Notes under the pieces: model-generated
Database searches by the model: none
Seen by the model: the letters and a program-made list of their open reading frames with translations, nothing else
Told to the model about the DNA's origin: nothing
Shown here: piece by piece, positions 54,434 to 62,282 of the stretch
Numbering within the stretch: position 1 is the first letter of the stretch
Layout of the letters: each line of letters opens with the position of its first letter
Program-made: the position numbers and the translations under genes
Source: Litoreibacter roseus
Lineage (GTDB): Bacteria > Pseudomonadota > Alphaproteobacteria > Rhodobacterales > Rhodobacteraceae
Length of the DNA: 64,000 nt
Assembly (NCBI RefSeq): GCF_009811795.1
Contig: NZ_BLJE01000002.1
Span: 1-64,000 of the forward strand
Reading direction: 5' to 3'

Positions 54434-54700
54434 TCAGACGGGATCGCCAAGCGCAGTTATGCGAACCGCAAGCCGCCCTTCGACATCACCCTCTGCTTCC
54501 TCAAGGTGCCCGCGACCGATCAATCTGTCTCCGATAAACAATTCAACCGGATCTTCGAGTGTCTTGTCGAGCGGCAATACCGCATCAGCCTGCAATGACA
54601 ACAAATCTTTCACAGTTGGTCGTGCGGTCCCGACACTAACCTTCAGTTCAACGTTAACGCCTTGAAGAACGTCATCTTTACCGGTTGCTTGATCAGGCAT
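54434..54700 (-). CDS. fliN: Flagellar motor switch protein FliN
   Basis: 88 aa, close to a minimal FliN/SpoA domain: GVNVELKVSVGTARPTVKDL, then EDPVELFIGDRLIGRGHLEE and GRLAVRIT. It is part of the cytoplasmic C-ring and helps dock the export apparatus. The ATG at 54700 overlaps the end of the FliH gene by 8 nt; the in-frame upstream codons belong to that overlap and were not counted. Confidence 0.9.
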   Translation of the reverse strand: MPDQATGKDDVLQGVNVELKVSVGTARPTVKDLLSLQADAVLPLDKTLEDPVELFIGDRLIGRGHLEEAEGDVEGRLAVRITALGDPV

Positions 54701-55292
54701 GGAGCCGGTCCTCCTCATCCGCTGCAACGAAGAACTCGGACAGAGATGCAGACACCTGAGCAAGCAATGCATCAGTATCAACAACCGTTTCGCCGCCATC
54801 GTATTTGACGATGACCTGTGACGCATCCAGCGTTTCCTCAGCGATAAGCTCAACCGGGAAGGAGACACTTTTTTCGATAGCTGATCTCAACTCATCCTCC
54901 GCATCGGGTGCGCAAAGCAGTTTGAGAGGAGCTTCAATCTTGCCCGCAATTGCTATGATCTCTTCGACGACGCGGTTCGCCACGTGGGGTTTGGCGATTT
55001 CCGGTAGGACCATTCCGACCATCACCTCAAGCAGCGGGCGCATGGATTTCAAGACATGCTGGCGCGCCTCGAAATAGGTGAAGCTCGTTTCTTGCAGCGC
55101 GGTGGAGATGTCGGAGCGAAGCTTATCTTGCTCACTTTGCGTCGACTGCGCGCCGTCTTGGTAGCCAATTCGATAACCGTTATCGTGGGCGTCCCTCAGA
55201 GCTTCTGGGTCGGGGGCCGCCGATTGCGATGTCGGTGAAAACTCTGACGTTGCCGGGTTAGCAAAGTCCTCGAAAAACGCGATCTTACTCAT
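54693..55292 (-). CDS. fliH: FliH-like flagellar assembly protein
   Basis: 199 aa. Early residues are flexible; the middle has FTYFEARQHVLKSMRPLLEV and VANRVVEEIIAIAGKIEAPL, and a C-terminal region ends IVKYDGGETVVDTDALLAQV. The order after fliF and before fliN fits FliH, the regulator of the FliI ATPase. Overlaps fliF by 4 nt and fliN by 8 nt. The sequence is divergent, so the name rests partly on position. Confidence 0.75.
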   Translation of the reverse strand: MSKIAFFEDFANPATSEFSPTSQSAAPDPEALRDAHDNGYRIGYQDGAQSTQSEQDKLRSDISTALQETSFTYFEARQHVLKSMRPLLEVMVGMVLPEIAKPHVANRVVEEIIAIAGKIEAPLKLLCAPDAEDELRSAIEKSVSFPVELIAEETLDASQVIVKYDGGETVVDTDALLAQVSASLSEFFVAADEEDRLHA

Positions 55293-56908
55293 TCTGCCGG
55301 CTCCTGTGGTGTTTCAATCCAGTTCTTCAAGACCTCAACGGTCTCGTCTTGCTTTTCGTCGATGAGCGCCTTCAGACGTTCCACCGGGTCGTCTTCAAAT
55401 GACGAAGGTGATCCCAGTTCCGGAAGGTCTGGCAATCCGGGTAGATCAGCCGGCGCCTGCGATCCTGTGCCGGAGGCATTGGTCACTTCGCCGGTCAGTG
55501 CCGGTGTCGGAAGCGCACCCCCGGATCCGCCAATCAGGTTCGGTTCGGCTGGCGCTTGAAGTTGTTTTGCTGAGCTGAGAATGGGACGCAGCACAAAAAT
55601 ACCAAGCGCCAGAACAACAAGGGCTGTTGTGCCAAGCCGCGCAATACTCATGACATCAAGGGGCTGACTGCTTACCCAACCGGGCCCCTCCTCGGTTACC
55701 AGAACGGGCGGGTCTTCCAACTGCATGGACCGGATGGTCACTTCATCGCCCCGCTCTGCATCGAAACCAACAACCGACTTCACAAGATCCTCCAGAACCT
55801 TGAGTTCTTCGGCGGACCGCGGTTCGAAAACTTGCGCGCCGTCTTCTTGTTCGACCGCATTTCCGTCTACAAGCACCGCAACAGTCACACGCTTGATCCC
55901 ACCGGCAATGCGACGCGTCTCGCGCGTTGTTTCAGAGACTTCGTAGTTCACAATCTCACGCGTGTCGTTTTGCTCACTGGAGGATTGATCGCTGCCACCG
56001 CCCGCACCGTCAGGAAGGTTGCTGGCCACAGTGACGTCACCGCCTTCCTGATTGTTCGATCTTGATGAACTTTCGGTCGTGTCAGAGCTGATTGCGACAC
56101 GATCGTCCGGATTGATAATGCGCTCACGCAGGGTCTCATCCTCAGTCAATGTATCGACATTCACCTCGACGACGGCGCGGCCTGCGCCGACACGTGCAGA
56201 AATCAGCCGCTCTACATTTTGCTTGAGTTGTTCCGCGCGGCCAGCCGCCAGTGTACTCGGCGTCTCCGTATCCCCATCGGTAATCACGACGCCACGATCT
56301 GCGTTGATAACCGAGACATTCTCTGGATCCAAACCTGATACAGCAGAAGCAATAAGGAAGCGGATGCCATTCGCGGTTGACGTTGAAATGTCTCGCCCAG
56401 TGCCGCGAACAGAAACAGACGCGGTCGAGCCACTACTACGGCGGAACGGGCTTTGATCAGCTTGGGCTATATGCACGCGGGCTGCAGTGATCTGTGGGTT
56501 CGCAAGAATTGTCCGGGCCAATTCGCCCTCTTTTGCGCGCAGATAGGCCGCATCGAACATTTGCGACGTTGTTCCGAAACCGGAAAGGTTATCCAGAAGC
56601 TCGTAACCTTCGACGCTATTTGCTGGCAGCCCTTCGCTGGCGAGCGTCAATCGAAGTTGATCGCGCATACTTCCATCTACAAAAATCGCATCGCCGCGGA
56701 CATCATAGGCAACCGCCTGCGAATCGAGTGCGGCGACGACCTCGCCTGCAGCAGATGGCGACAGACCGCTATAAAGCAGCCGCATGTTCGGCTGAGCGGC
56801 CATTTTGATTAAGGAAAAAACGCCCAAAATAACGATTATTGCTGAAAGACCTGCGATAATCTGACGGCTCAGATCCAGACCATTCCACACATGAGCAACT
56901 TTTTGCAC
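55289..56908 (-). CDS. fliF: Flagellar M-ring protein FliF
   Basis: 539 aa. A membrane segment (IIAGLSAIIVILGVFSLI) at about 17-34 is followed by the YscJ-like ring-building domains (RLLYSGLSPSAAGEVVAALD, then TLASEGLPANSVEGYELLD), a long periplasmic part, a second membrane segment at about 420-440 (TTALVVLALGIFVLRPIL) and a C-terminal tail that contacts FliG. First gene of a minus-strand operon that is divergent from fliL. Confidence 0.96.
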   Translation of the reverse strand: MQKVAHVWNGLDLSRQIIAGLSAIIVILGVFSLIKMAAQPNMRLLYSGLSPSAAGEVVAALDSQAVAYDVRGDAIFVDGSMRDQLRLTLASEGLPANSVEGYELLDNLSGFGTTSQMFDAAYLRAKEGELARTILANPQITAARVHIAQADQSPFRRSSGSTASVSVRGTGRDISTSTANGIRFLIASAVSGLDPENVSVINADRGVVITDGDTETPSTLAAGRAEQLKQNVERLISARVGAGRAVVEVNVDTLTEDETLRERIINPDDRVAISSDTTESSSRSNNQEGGDVTVASNLPDGAGGGSDQSSSEQNDTREIVNYEVSETTRETRRIAGGIKRVTVAVLVDGNAVEQEDGAQVFEPRSAEELKVLEDLVKSVVGFDAERGDEVTIRSMQLEDPPVLVTEEGPGWVSSQPLDVMSIARLGTTALVVLALGIFVLRPILSSAKQLQAPAEPNLIGGSGGALPTPALTGEVTNASGTGSQAPADLPGLPDLPELGSPSSFEDDPVERLKALIDEKQDETVEVLKNWIETPQEPAE

Positions 56909-57034
56909 GCCAAACCTCTTGCTGAACGCAGTGTCGTTCTGACTCCGCTTTCTGCAATCTGGGGGATCAGCCTTAACAATCGGTTAGTGCCTTGGCGGGT
57001 ATAGCACAAAAAGTGAACTTTGTGAGAGATTCGA

Positions 57035-57514
57035 ATGTCCGACGAAGAAACAGACCAGAGCCCAGAGGTTCCGAAGGGCGGCAAAAAAGGCTTTCTTATA
57101 GGGCTAATCCTGGCCTTTGGACTGGGATCCGGTGCATTTTATGCAACCTATTCTGGGATGATCCTAGGCCCAAAAACGGACGTGGCTGATCATGCGCCAG
57201 TAAAGAACGAAAGCCCTGTCGTTTCATTTGTGCCCATTGATCCGATGATCATCTCTCTTGGTACCGGAAACCGCCAACAGCTTCGTTTCAATGCACAGCT
57301 TGAAGTTGATCCGGCATATACCGCCGACGTGTCTCATCTGATGCCCCGCATTCTGGACATTCTGAATGGCTACCTACGCGCGGTGGATATTACCGAACTG
57401 GAAGACCCCGCCGCCTTGATCCGCCTTCGGGCTCAGATGCTGCGTCGGGTCCAGCTCGTGACCGGCGAAGGATATGTCCGCGATCTTCTAATCACCGAAT
57501 TCGTCTTCAGCTGA
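57035..57514 (+). CDS. fliL: Flagellar basal body protein FliL
   Basis: 159 aa. A short cytoplasmic N-terminus, one membrane helix (FLIGLILAFGLGSGAFYATY) and a periplasmic domain (NRQQLRFNAQLEVDPAYTAD, then the C-terminal VRDLLITEFVFS). FliL lies next to the stator and supports torque. It heads the plus-strand operon containing motE and motA. Confidence 0.92.
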   Translation: MSDEETDQSPEVPKGGKKGFLIGLILAFGLGSGAFYATYSGMILGPKTDVADHAPVKNESPVVSFVPIDPMIISLGTGNRQQLRFNAQLEVDPAYTADVSHLMPRILDILNGYLRAVDITELEDPAALIRLRAQMLRRVQLVTGEGYVRDLLITEFVFS

Positions 57515-57525
57515 GGAACACATAA

Positions 57526-57948
57526 ATGGATTTTTTCGCAGATATCTTCTTGGGGGCGGGCGCGCTGGCAGCGGCGTTTTACTGCCTCATTCTGTCGCGA
57601 AAGCTGTCCAAGCTGAAGGCACTGGATCAGGATCTTGGCGGCGCTATCGCAGTGATGTCACAGCAGGTCGATCAGATGACAAAGGTTCTTGGCGAGGCCC
57701 AAAACACAGCCTCTTCGTCGTCTTCAAACCTAGAAACGATGACTCAACGCGCCGAAAGCGTGGCAGGAAAGCTCGAGGTTTTGATTTCAGCACTCCATGA
57801 TTTGTCGGACGAGGAAGACGCCGGTCAGATCGCCGAAGAGGTGGTTGACGCGGATGAGAACGACGAGGACGTCGAAGATACGACGCCGGAATCTGAAGAC
57901 GTCACAGTATTTCTTCGTAATCCGCTGCGCGGCGCAGGCGGGCGGTGA
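57526..57948 (+). CDS. Flagellar-operon protein of unknown function
   Basis: 140 aa. One N-terminal membrane segment (IFLGAGALAAAFYCLILSRK), a coiled-coil middle, and a strongly acidic C-terminal third (EEVVDADENDEDVEDTTPES) before a basic tail. It resembles small membrane-anchored coiled-coil proteins encoded between fliL and motE in alphaproteobacteria (DUF6468-like). Its stop overlaps the next start (TGATG). Confidence 0.75.
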   Translation: MDFFADIFLGAGALAAAFYCLILSRKLSKLKALDQDLGGAIAVMSQQVDQMTKVLGEAQNTASSSSSNLETMTQRAESVAGKLEVLISALHDLSDEEDAGQIAEEVVDADENDEDVEDTTPESEDVTVFLRNPLRGAGGR

Positions 57949-58523
57949 TGGCCATGACGACACACGCCGCCCCCCGAACTGTACTTCTGACAATCATTGG
58001 ATTGCTCTTGGCATCCGGCTTCATAAGGCTTGGCACAATCGGCGCAGCAATTGCGCGAGATCAGCCGCAACCCGTCGCCTCAGCGGATACTGGATCCTCG
58101 ACCTGCAACGATGACGGCCACTTGGCAGAGATGTTCGATCTGGTCGAAAACCGCACGAAGCAACTCGACGAAATCGAAAAGCAACTCCAGGAAAAAGAGC
58201 AAAAGCTTGCGGCGGCCAAGCAGCTCATCGATCAGAATCTGGCGCGCCTTGAGCAGGCAGAACAGAAGCTGAGCGCGACTGTCGCGCAAGTCGAAGGCGC
58301 ATCATCGGGAGATATCGATCAGTTGACGCGTGTCTATGAGACGATGAAGCCGAAGACAGCTGCGCCTCTATTTGAACAAATGACACCAGATTTTGCTGCT
58401 GGTTTTCTCGGGCAAATGCGACCTGATGCGGCCGCCGGGATCATGGCTGGGCTCTCATCCGAGCACGCCTATGCGATCAGCGTCGTCTTGGCTGGCCGCA
58501 ACGCAAATGCACCCAAGAACTAG
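57948..58523 (+). CDS. MotE-like chaperone
   Basis: 191 aa. A signal anchor at about 10-30 is followed by a coiled coil (EKQLQEKEQKLAAAKQLIDQ) and the C-terminal MotE signature: VYETMKPKTAAPLFEQMTPD, then GFLGQMRPDAAAGIMAGLSS. MotE assists the periplasmic motility protein MotC in rhizobia; here it precedes motA. ATG at 57948 overlaps the previous stop; GTG at 57945 is an alternative. Confidence 0.85.
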   Translation: MAMTTHAAPRTVLLTIIGLLLASGFIRLGTIGAAIARDQPQPVASADTGSSTCNDDGHLAEMFDLVENRTKQLDEIEKQLQEKEQKLAAAKQLIDQNLARLEQAEQKLSATVAQVEGASSGDIDQLTRVYETMKPKTAAPLFEQMTPDFAAGFLGQMRPDAAAGIMAGLSSEHAYAISVVLAGRNANAPKN

Positions 58524-58555
58524 CGTCAAAGCACTTTAACCGGAGAGTAAACCTC

Positions 58556-59425
58556 ATGATCGGCATTGTAGGTATGGTTATCGTTTTCGTCATGGTATTT
58601 GGCGGATATCTGGCGGCAGGCGGAAAGATGGGGATTATCCTGAAATCTCTTCCGTTCGAGCTCACCATGATTGGTGGTGCAGCCACCGGTGCCTTCATAA
58701 TAAGCAACGATATTGGCGGCGTGAAACATACGCTAAAAGACATCGGAAAGGTATTTAAGGGACCGAAATGGCAATCGAGCGACTATCAGGATTTGCTCTG
58801 CCTTCTCTTCGAGCTCATTCGGATCGCCCGCCGCAATCCGGTCGATCTTGAAGTCCATATCGAAGCACCGGCGGACTCTCCAGTATTCGGTCGGTACCCC
58901 AAGATACAGGCGGATCAGGAAACGGTCGATTTAATTTGCGATACCCTCAGGTCCGCATCCATGAACTATGACGATCCGCATCAGGTCGAAGATGTCTTGG
59001 AAAAAAGAATGGAAGCGAACGTTCATCACGCGCTGCATTCCAGTCATGCGCTTCAGACGATCGCGGACGGTCTTCCCGCGCTTGGTATCGTCGCCGCCGT
59101 GCTCGGCGTGATTAAGACGATGGGATCTATCGATCAACCCCCTGAGATTCTTGGGAAATTGATCGGTGGCGCCTTGGTTGGTACATTTCTTGGTGTGTTT
59201 CTTGCCTATGGGTTTGTTGGGCCATTTGCGGTCAAAGTGAAATCCGTGGTGGAAGACGAAGCCCATTTTCACGGGCTGATCCGCGAGGTGCTGGTCGCAA
59301 ATCTTCATGAGCATTCGATCAATATCTGCATCGAGGTCGGTCGCCAAAACACACCCGGTCATCTGAGGCCATCATTCTCGGAACTCGAAAACGCGCTCAA
59401 GGAAGCAAAGCAGGCCGCCGCATGA
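58556..59425 (+). CDS. motA: Flagellar motor stator protein MotA
   Basis: 289 aa with four membrane segments: residues about 3-22 and 36-52, and the later pair around LPALGIVAAVLGVIKTMGSI and GALVGTFLGVFLAYGFVGPF. Together with MotB it forms the proton or sodium stator. Its stop overlaps the following gene by ATGA. MotB is not in the window. Confidence 0.95.
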   Translation: MIGIVGMVIVFVMVFGGYLAAGGKMGIILKSLPFELTMIGGAATGAFIISNDIGGVKHTLKDIGKVFKGPKWQSSDYQDLLCLLFELIRIARRNPVDLEVHIEAPADSPVFGRYPKIQADQETVDLICDTLRSASMNYDDPHQVEDVLEKRMEANVHHALHSSHALQTIADGLPALGIVAAVLGVIKTMGSIDQPPEILGKLIGGALVGTFLGVFLAYGFVGPFAVKVKSVVEDEAHFHGLIREVLVANLHEHSINICIEVGRQNTPGHLRPSFSELENALKEAKQAAA

Positions 59426-61545
59426 AACGGTTTGCAGCAGTAGCTCTGTCGACAATCGCCTCCATCGGCGCAGTACAGGCAGCGCCAGTTACCATCAAGT
59501 CGGGCGAGCATGCTAATTTCAGCCGCATCGTCCTCTATCTGCGCGCTACGGATCCGTGGACCGTAAACACAAATGGGCGTGAGGTTCGGATCGATCCTGG
59601 ACGGGGTGTTGATGGCTTTGATATTTCGAATGTCTTCACCTTCATTCCAAAGACGCGCATCACGGGTGCAAAGGTCGATGACGGTGATCTTGTCTTGGAT
59701 CTGGCCTGTGATTGCGATGTGGAAAGCGAAATGCTGACAACAGGGCATCTCATACTGGACGTACGGGACGGAAAGCCGAAGCAGGCGAAGACACCAGAAA
59801 CGCCAATCACACGCCAAGCGGCAGCCGATGCCCGGTCCGTTTTGGATAAACCGCGCATTCAGCAGGAGTCACCGGCGATCCAGCCAACCCAAATTTCTCC
59901 AACGAAGGCAGAAACCCTGGAAAACTTTCGAAAGGGTCTGCTTGAGAATCTAAGTGTCGCGGCATCTCGGCAACTTCTAGACGTTAAGGAGCCTTTGGAA
60001 AGTCTAATCCCTGATACACCCGAGATCTCATCGCCAACTTTGCCGCCAAAGACGGAGCCAGTTACCGCTCCGACCATAAAGAAAAAACGTCTGCGGGTCA
60101 CAAACGCGATTGAGAGAGCCGTTGAACGTATCTCTGAACTGACCCAATCACGTGAAATTGCGTGCTACGACACCGATGATTACGACATCGCAGCGTGGAC
60201 TGAGGGGAATGGATTAAGTGTGGAGCTCGCAAGCTTCAGGCGCACCGTGATGGGGGAATTTGACCGTGTTGATGAAACCGCAGTGGTTCAGCTGGCGCGG
60301 ACGTACCTTTATTATGGAATGACACTGGAGGCGATGGGTACGGCACGCGCATTTGGGCTGTCCTCCCCAAAAATCGACGCCATAAGGGCACTTTCCAGCA
60401 TACAACAAAGCGATGAATTAGCTGCTACACATCCCCTCATGCAAATGCAGGATTGCGCCGGCCCCGTCGGGCTGTGGAGCCTTCTGGTGTCTGACAACTC
60501 CACCCTAACCGTCGATCAGACACAGAATGCTGTAGGGGAGTTCGTTCGTCTTCCTACACATCTTCGCGTGTTGATCGGGCCAGCGCTGATCAGTGCCCTC
60601 AAGGAAGCAAACGAAATTCTCACCGCAGAGATCATTCAGAACACCGTCGACCGCGCGCGGTCTTTAAAAGACCCGCTGGAAAGCAACGATCCGAAAGTGA
60701 ACGCCCTCGCAATGGTTGCCGCAAATGATCCTTCTTCGCCTGATGCTTTGATCGATTACCTGGACGATGCATTGGCCGCCGGGACACCCGTCGAAATTCG
60801 TTTTATTGACCTAGCTGCATCTTTTGTTCACGAATTGCACGGCACGCCGACTGCCGATACATTGCGGAACCTGCAAATCAGGGCCTTGTCGCAGAATAGT
60901 GATTTTTCTGCAGCCTACGCGATCTTCTCAAAAGACACGGCGGCCTTCCAAAACGACTTGATTGCAGCAAGTCTGGCACAGGACGTCGTGGCATCTGCAG
61001 AGAGCGAAGATCTTGTACGCACGGCATTGCAGTTCGACCAAGCGAGCATTTTGCCCCGCCTCGATGACGAGATAAAGATCCGCTGGGCCGAGCGGCTTTT
61101 GACCCGCGGCTTGCCGGATACGGCAACGCTTGTATTGGCTACAACATCAGATAGCGATGCATCTAAACTGTTACGTGCAAAGGCCTTGAAAATTCAGAAA
61201 CAGCGGGAGGACGCTCTGCGCGCAGTGGAGGGTCTGGCAATCGCCGAAGCGCGGCGGCTTCGTGCCAATGTCCAAATTCAGTTGGGTCGTACACAAGAGG
61301 CTTGGCTGGAAAACGCACCAGACGTCGATACCGCCGAAGAACGCGCCGAATTGGCATGGCGGACGGCACAATGGGGACAGGTACTTGGTGAAGACATCAG
61401 AGCAGATATTGCAGGGCGCATTATCAGCACCGCTAGAACAGACACCGATGGTGAAGCCCCTTTAAAACAGGCGCGAAACATGATCGATACCAGTCGCGAA
61501 GACCGCGCAGCTTTGCAAGAACTCTTGGCGCCGGATGGTAGCTAA
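59422..61545 (+). CDS. Large periplasmic protein in the flagellar operon, function unknown
   Basis: 707 aa with a signal peptide (MKRFAAVALSTIASIGAVQA). Residues about 21-115 form a beta-rich domain resembling AMIN modules (HANFSRIVLYLRATDPW, then TGHLILDVRDG). A Pro/Lys-rich linker of about 100 residues follows, then a long alpha-helical region with TPR-like repeats (residues about 220-700). It begins in the motA stop codon. A role in stator or peptidoglycan interaction is plausible; AMIN domains bind cell wall. Confidence 0.75.
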   Translation: MKRFAAVALSTIASIGAVQAAPVTIKSGEHANFSRIVLYLRATDPWTVNTNGREVRIDPGRGVDGFDISNVFTFIPKTRITGAKVDDGDLVLDLACDCDVESEMLTTGHLILDVRDGKPKQAKTPETPITRQAAADARSVLDKPRIQQESPAIQPTQISPTKAETLENFRKGLLENLSVAASRQLLDVKEPLESLIPDTPEISSPTLPPKTEPVTAPTIKKKRLRVTNAIERAVERISELTQSREIACYDTDDYDIAAWTEGNGLSVELASFRRTVMGEFDRVDETAVVQLARTYLYYGMTLEAMGTARAFGLSSPKIDAIRALSSIQQSDELAATHPLMQMQDCAGPVGLWSLLVSDNSTLTVDQTQNAVGEFVRLPTHLRVLIGPALISALKEANEILTAEIIQNTVDRARSLKDPLESNDPKVNALAMVAANDPSSPDALIDYLDDALAAGTPVEIRFIDLAASFVHELHGTPTADTLRNLQIRALSQNSDFSAAYAIFSKDTAAFQNDLIAASLAQDVVASAESEDLVRTALQFDQASILPRLDDEIKIRWAERLLTRGLPDTATLVLATTSDSDASKLLRAKALKIQKQREDALRAVEGLAIAEARRLRANVQIQLGRTQEAWLENAPDVDTAEERAELAWRTAQWGQVLGEDIRADIAGRIISTARTDTDGEAPLKQARNMIDTSREDRAALQELLAPDGS

Positions 61546-61619
61546 GCCTGCCCGCGCTCATACTTTTTCAACATCTTCACCTTAGCACTTCTCATGAAGC
61601 AAGAATTGCTGGTGAAGAT

Positions 61620-62282
61620 ATGAAATGGCCCCTAGTGCCGGTTAAATTATGGTTCGCATACATTTGCGTTTTGATTGGGGGACTCACTCCTTTCCATACG
61701 GCGAATGCCACCACACCAACATGCGACGCCGCGGCTGAAGTAGCATCGACACAGCACGGCGTCCCGCTGAACCTCATGCGCGCAATCACACGGGTCGAGA
61801 CAGCGCGCCAAGATCGGCCGGATCCTTGGGCGGTAAACGTAGCCGACCAAGGATTTCGCTTTGAGAGCGGCCACAGCGCCAGGACATTCGTCGAAGCACT
61901 GGTTAGGGGTGGCAAAGATTCGGTCGATATCGGCTGCTTTCAGATAAATTATCGGTGGCATGGGCAGCACTTTGCGTCTGTCGGCCAGATGTTTTTGCCA
62001 AATGCAAACGCTGATTATGCTGCGAGGTTTCTAAAGGAGCTGCATGCAGAAACAGGCAACTGGTTGCTCGCGGCAGGCAGGTACCATTCTCAAACTGAAC
62101 GCCACGCAAAACTCTACCGTGCCAAGGTTGCAAAGGTCCTGAAAAGACTAGGCGGCGAAAGATCAAACACGACCCCACAATCGTTGGCCACGCAAATCGG
62201 AACAACTAGCTCTCTGTTCCAGTCATCAAATCGCCGGAAGCACCAGGCCGGAGCAGCCAGTCTGTGGGGGCAAGATCGATGA
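61620..62282 (+). CDS. Lytic transglycosylase (SLT domain)
   Basis: 220 aa. The signal peptide region is followed by an SLT fold with the catalytic Glu in LMRAITRVETARQ, then DIGCFQINYRWHG and AAGRYHSQTERHAKLYRAKV. It would open peptidoglycan for assembly of the flagellar rod, a role filled elsewhere by FlgJ. It ends in an ATGA overlap with flhA. Confidence 0.88.
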   Translation: MKWPLVPVKLWFAYICVLIGGLTPFHTANATTPTCDAAAEVASTQHGVPLNLMRAITRVETARQDRPDPWAVNVADQGFRFESGHSARTFVEALVRGGKDSVDIGCFQINYRWHGQHFASVGQMFLPNANADYAARFLKELHAETGNWLLAAGRYHSQTERHAKLYRAKVAKVLKRLGGERSNTTPQSLATQIGTTSSLFQSSNRRKHQAGAASLWGQDR

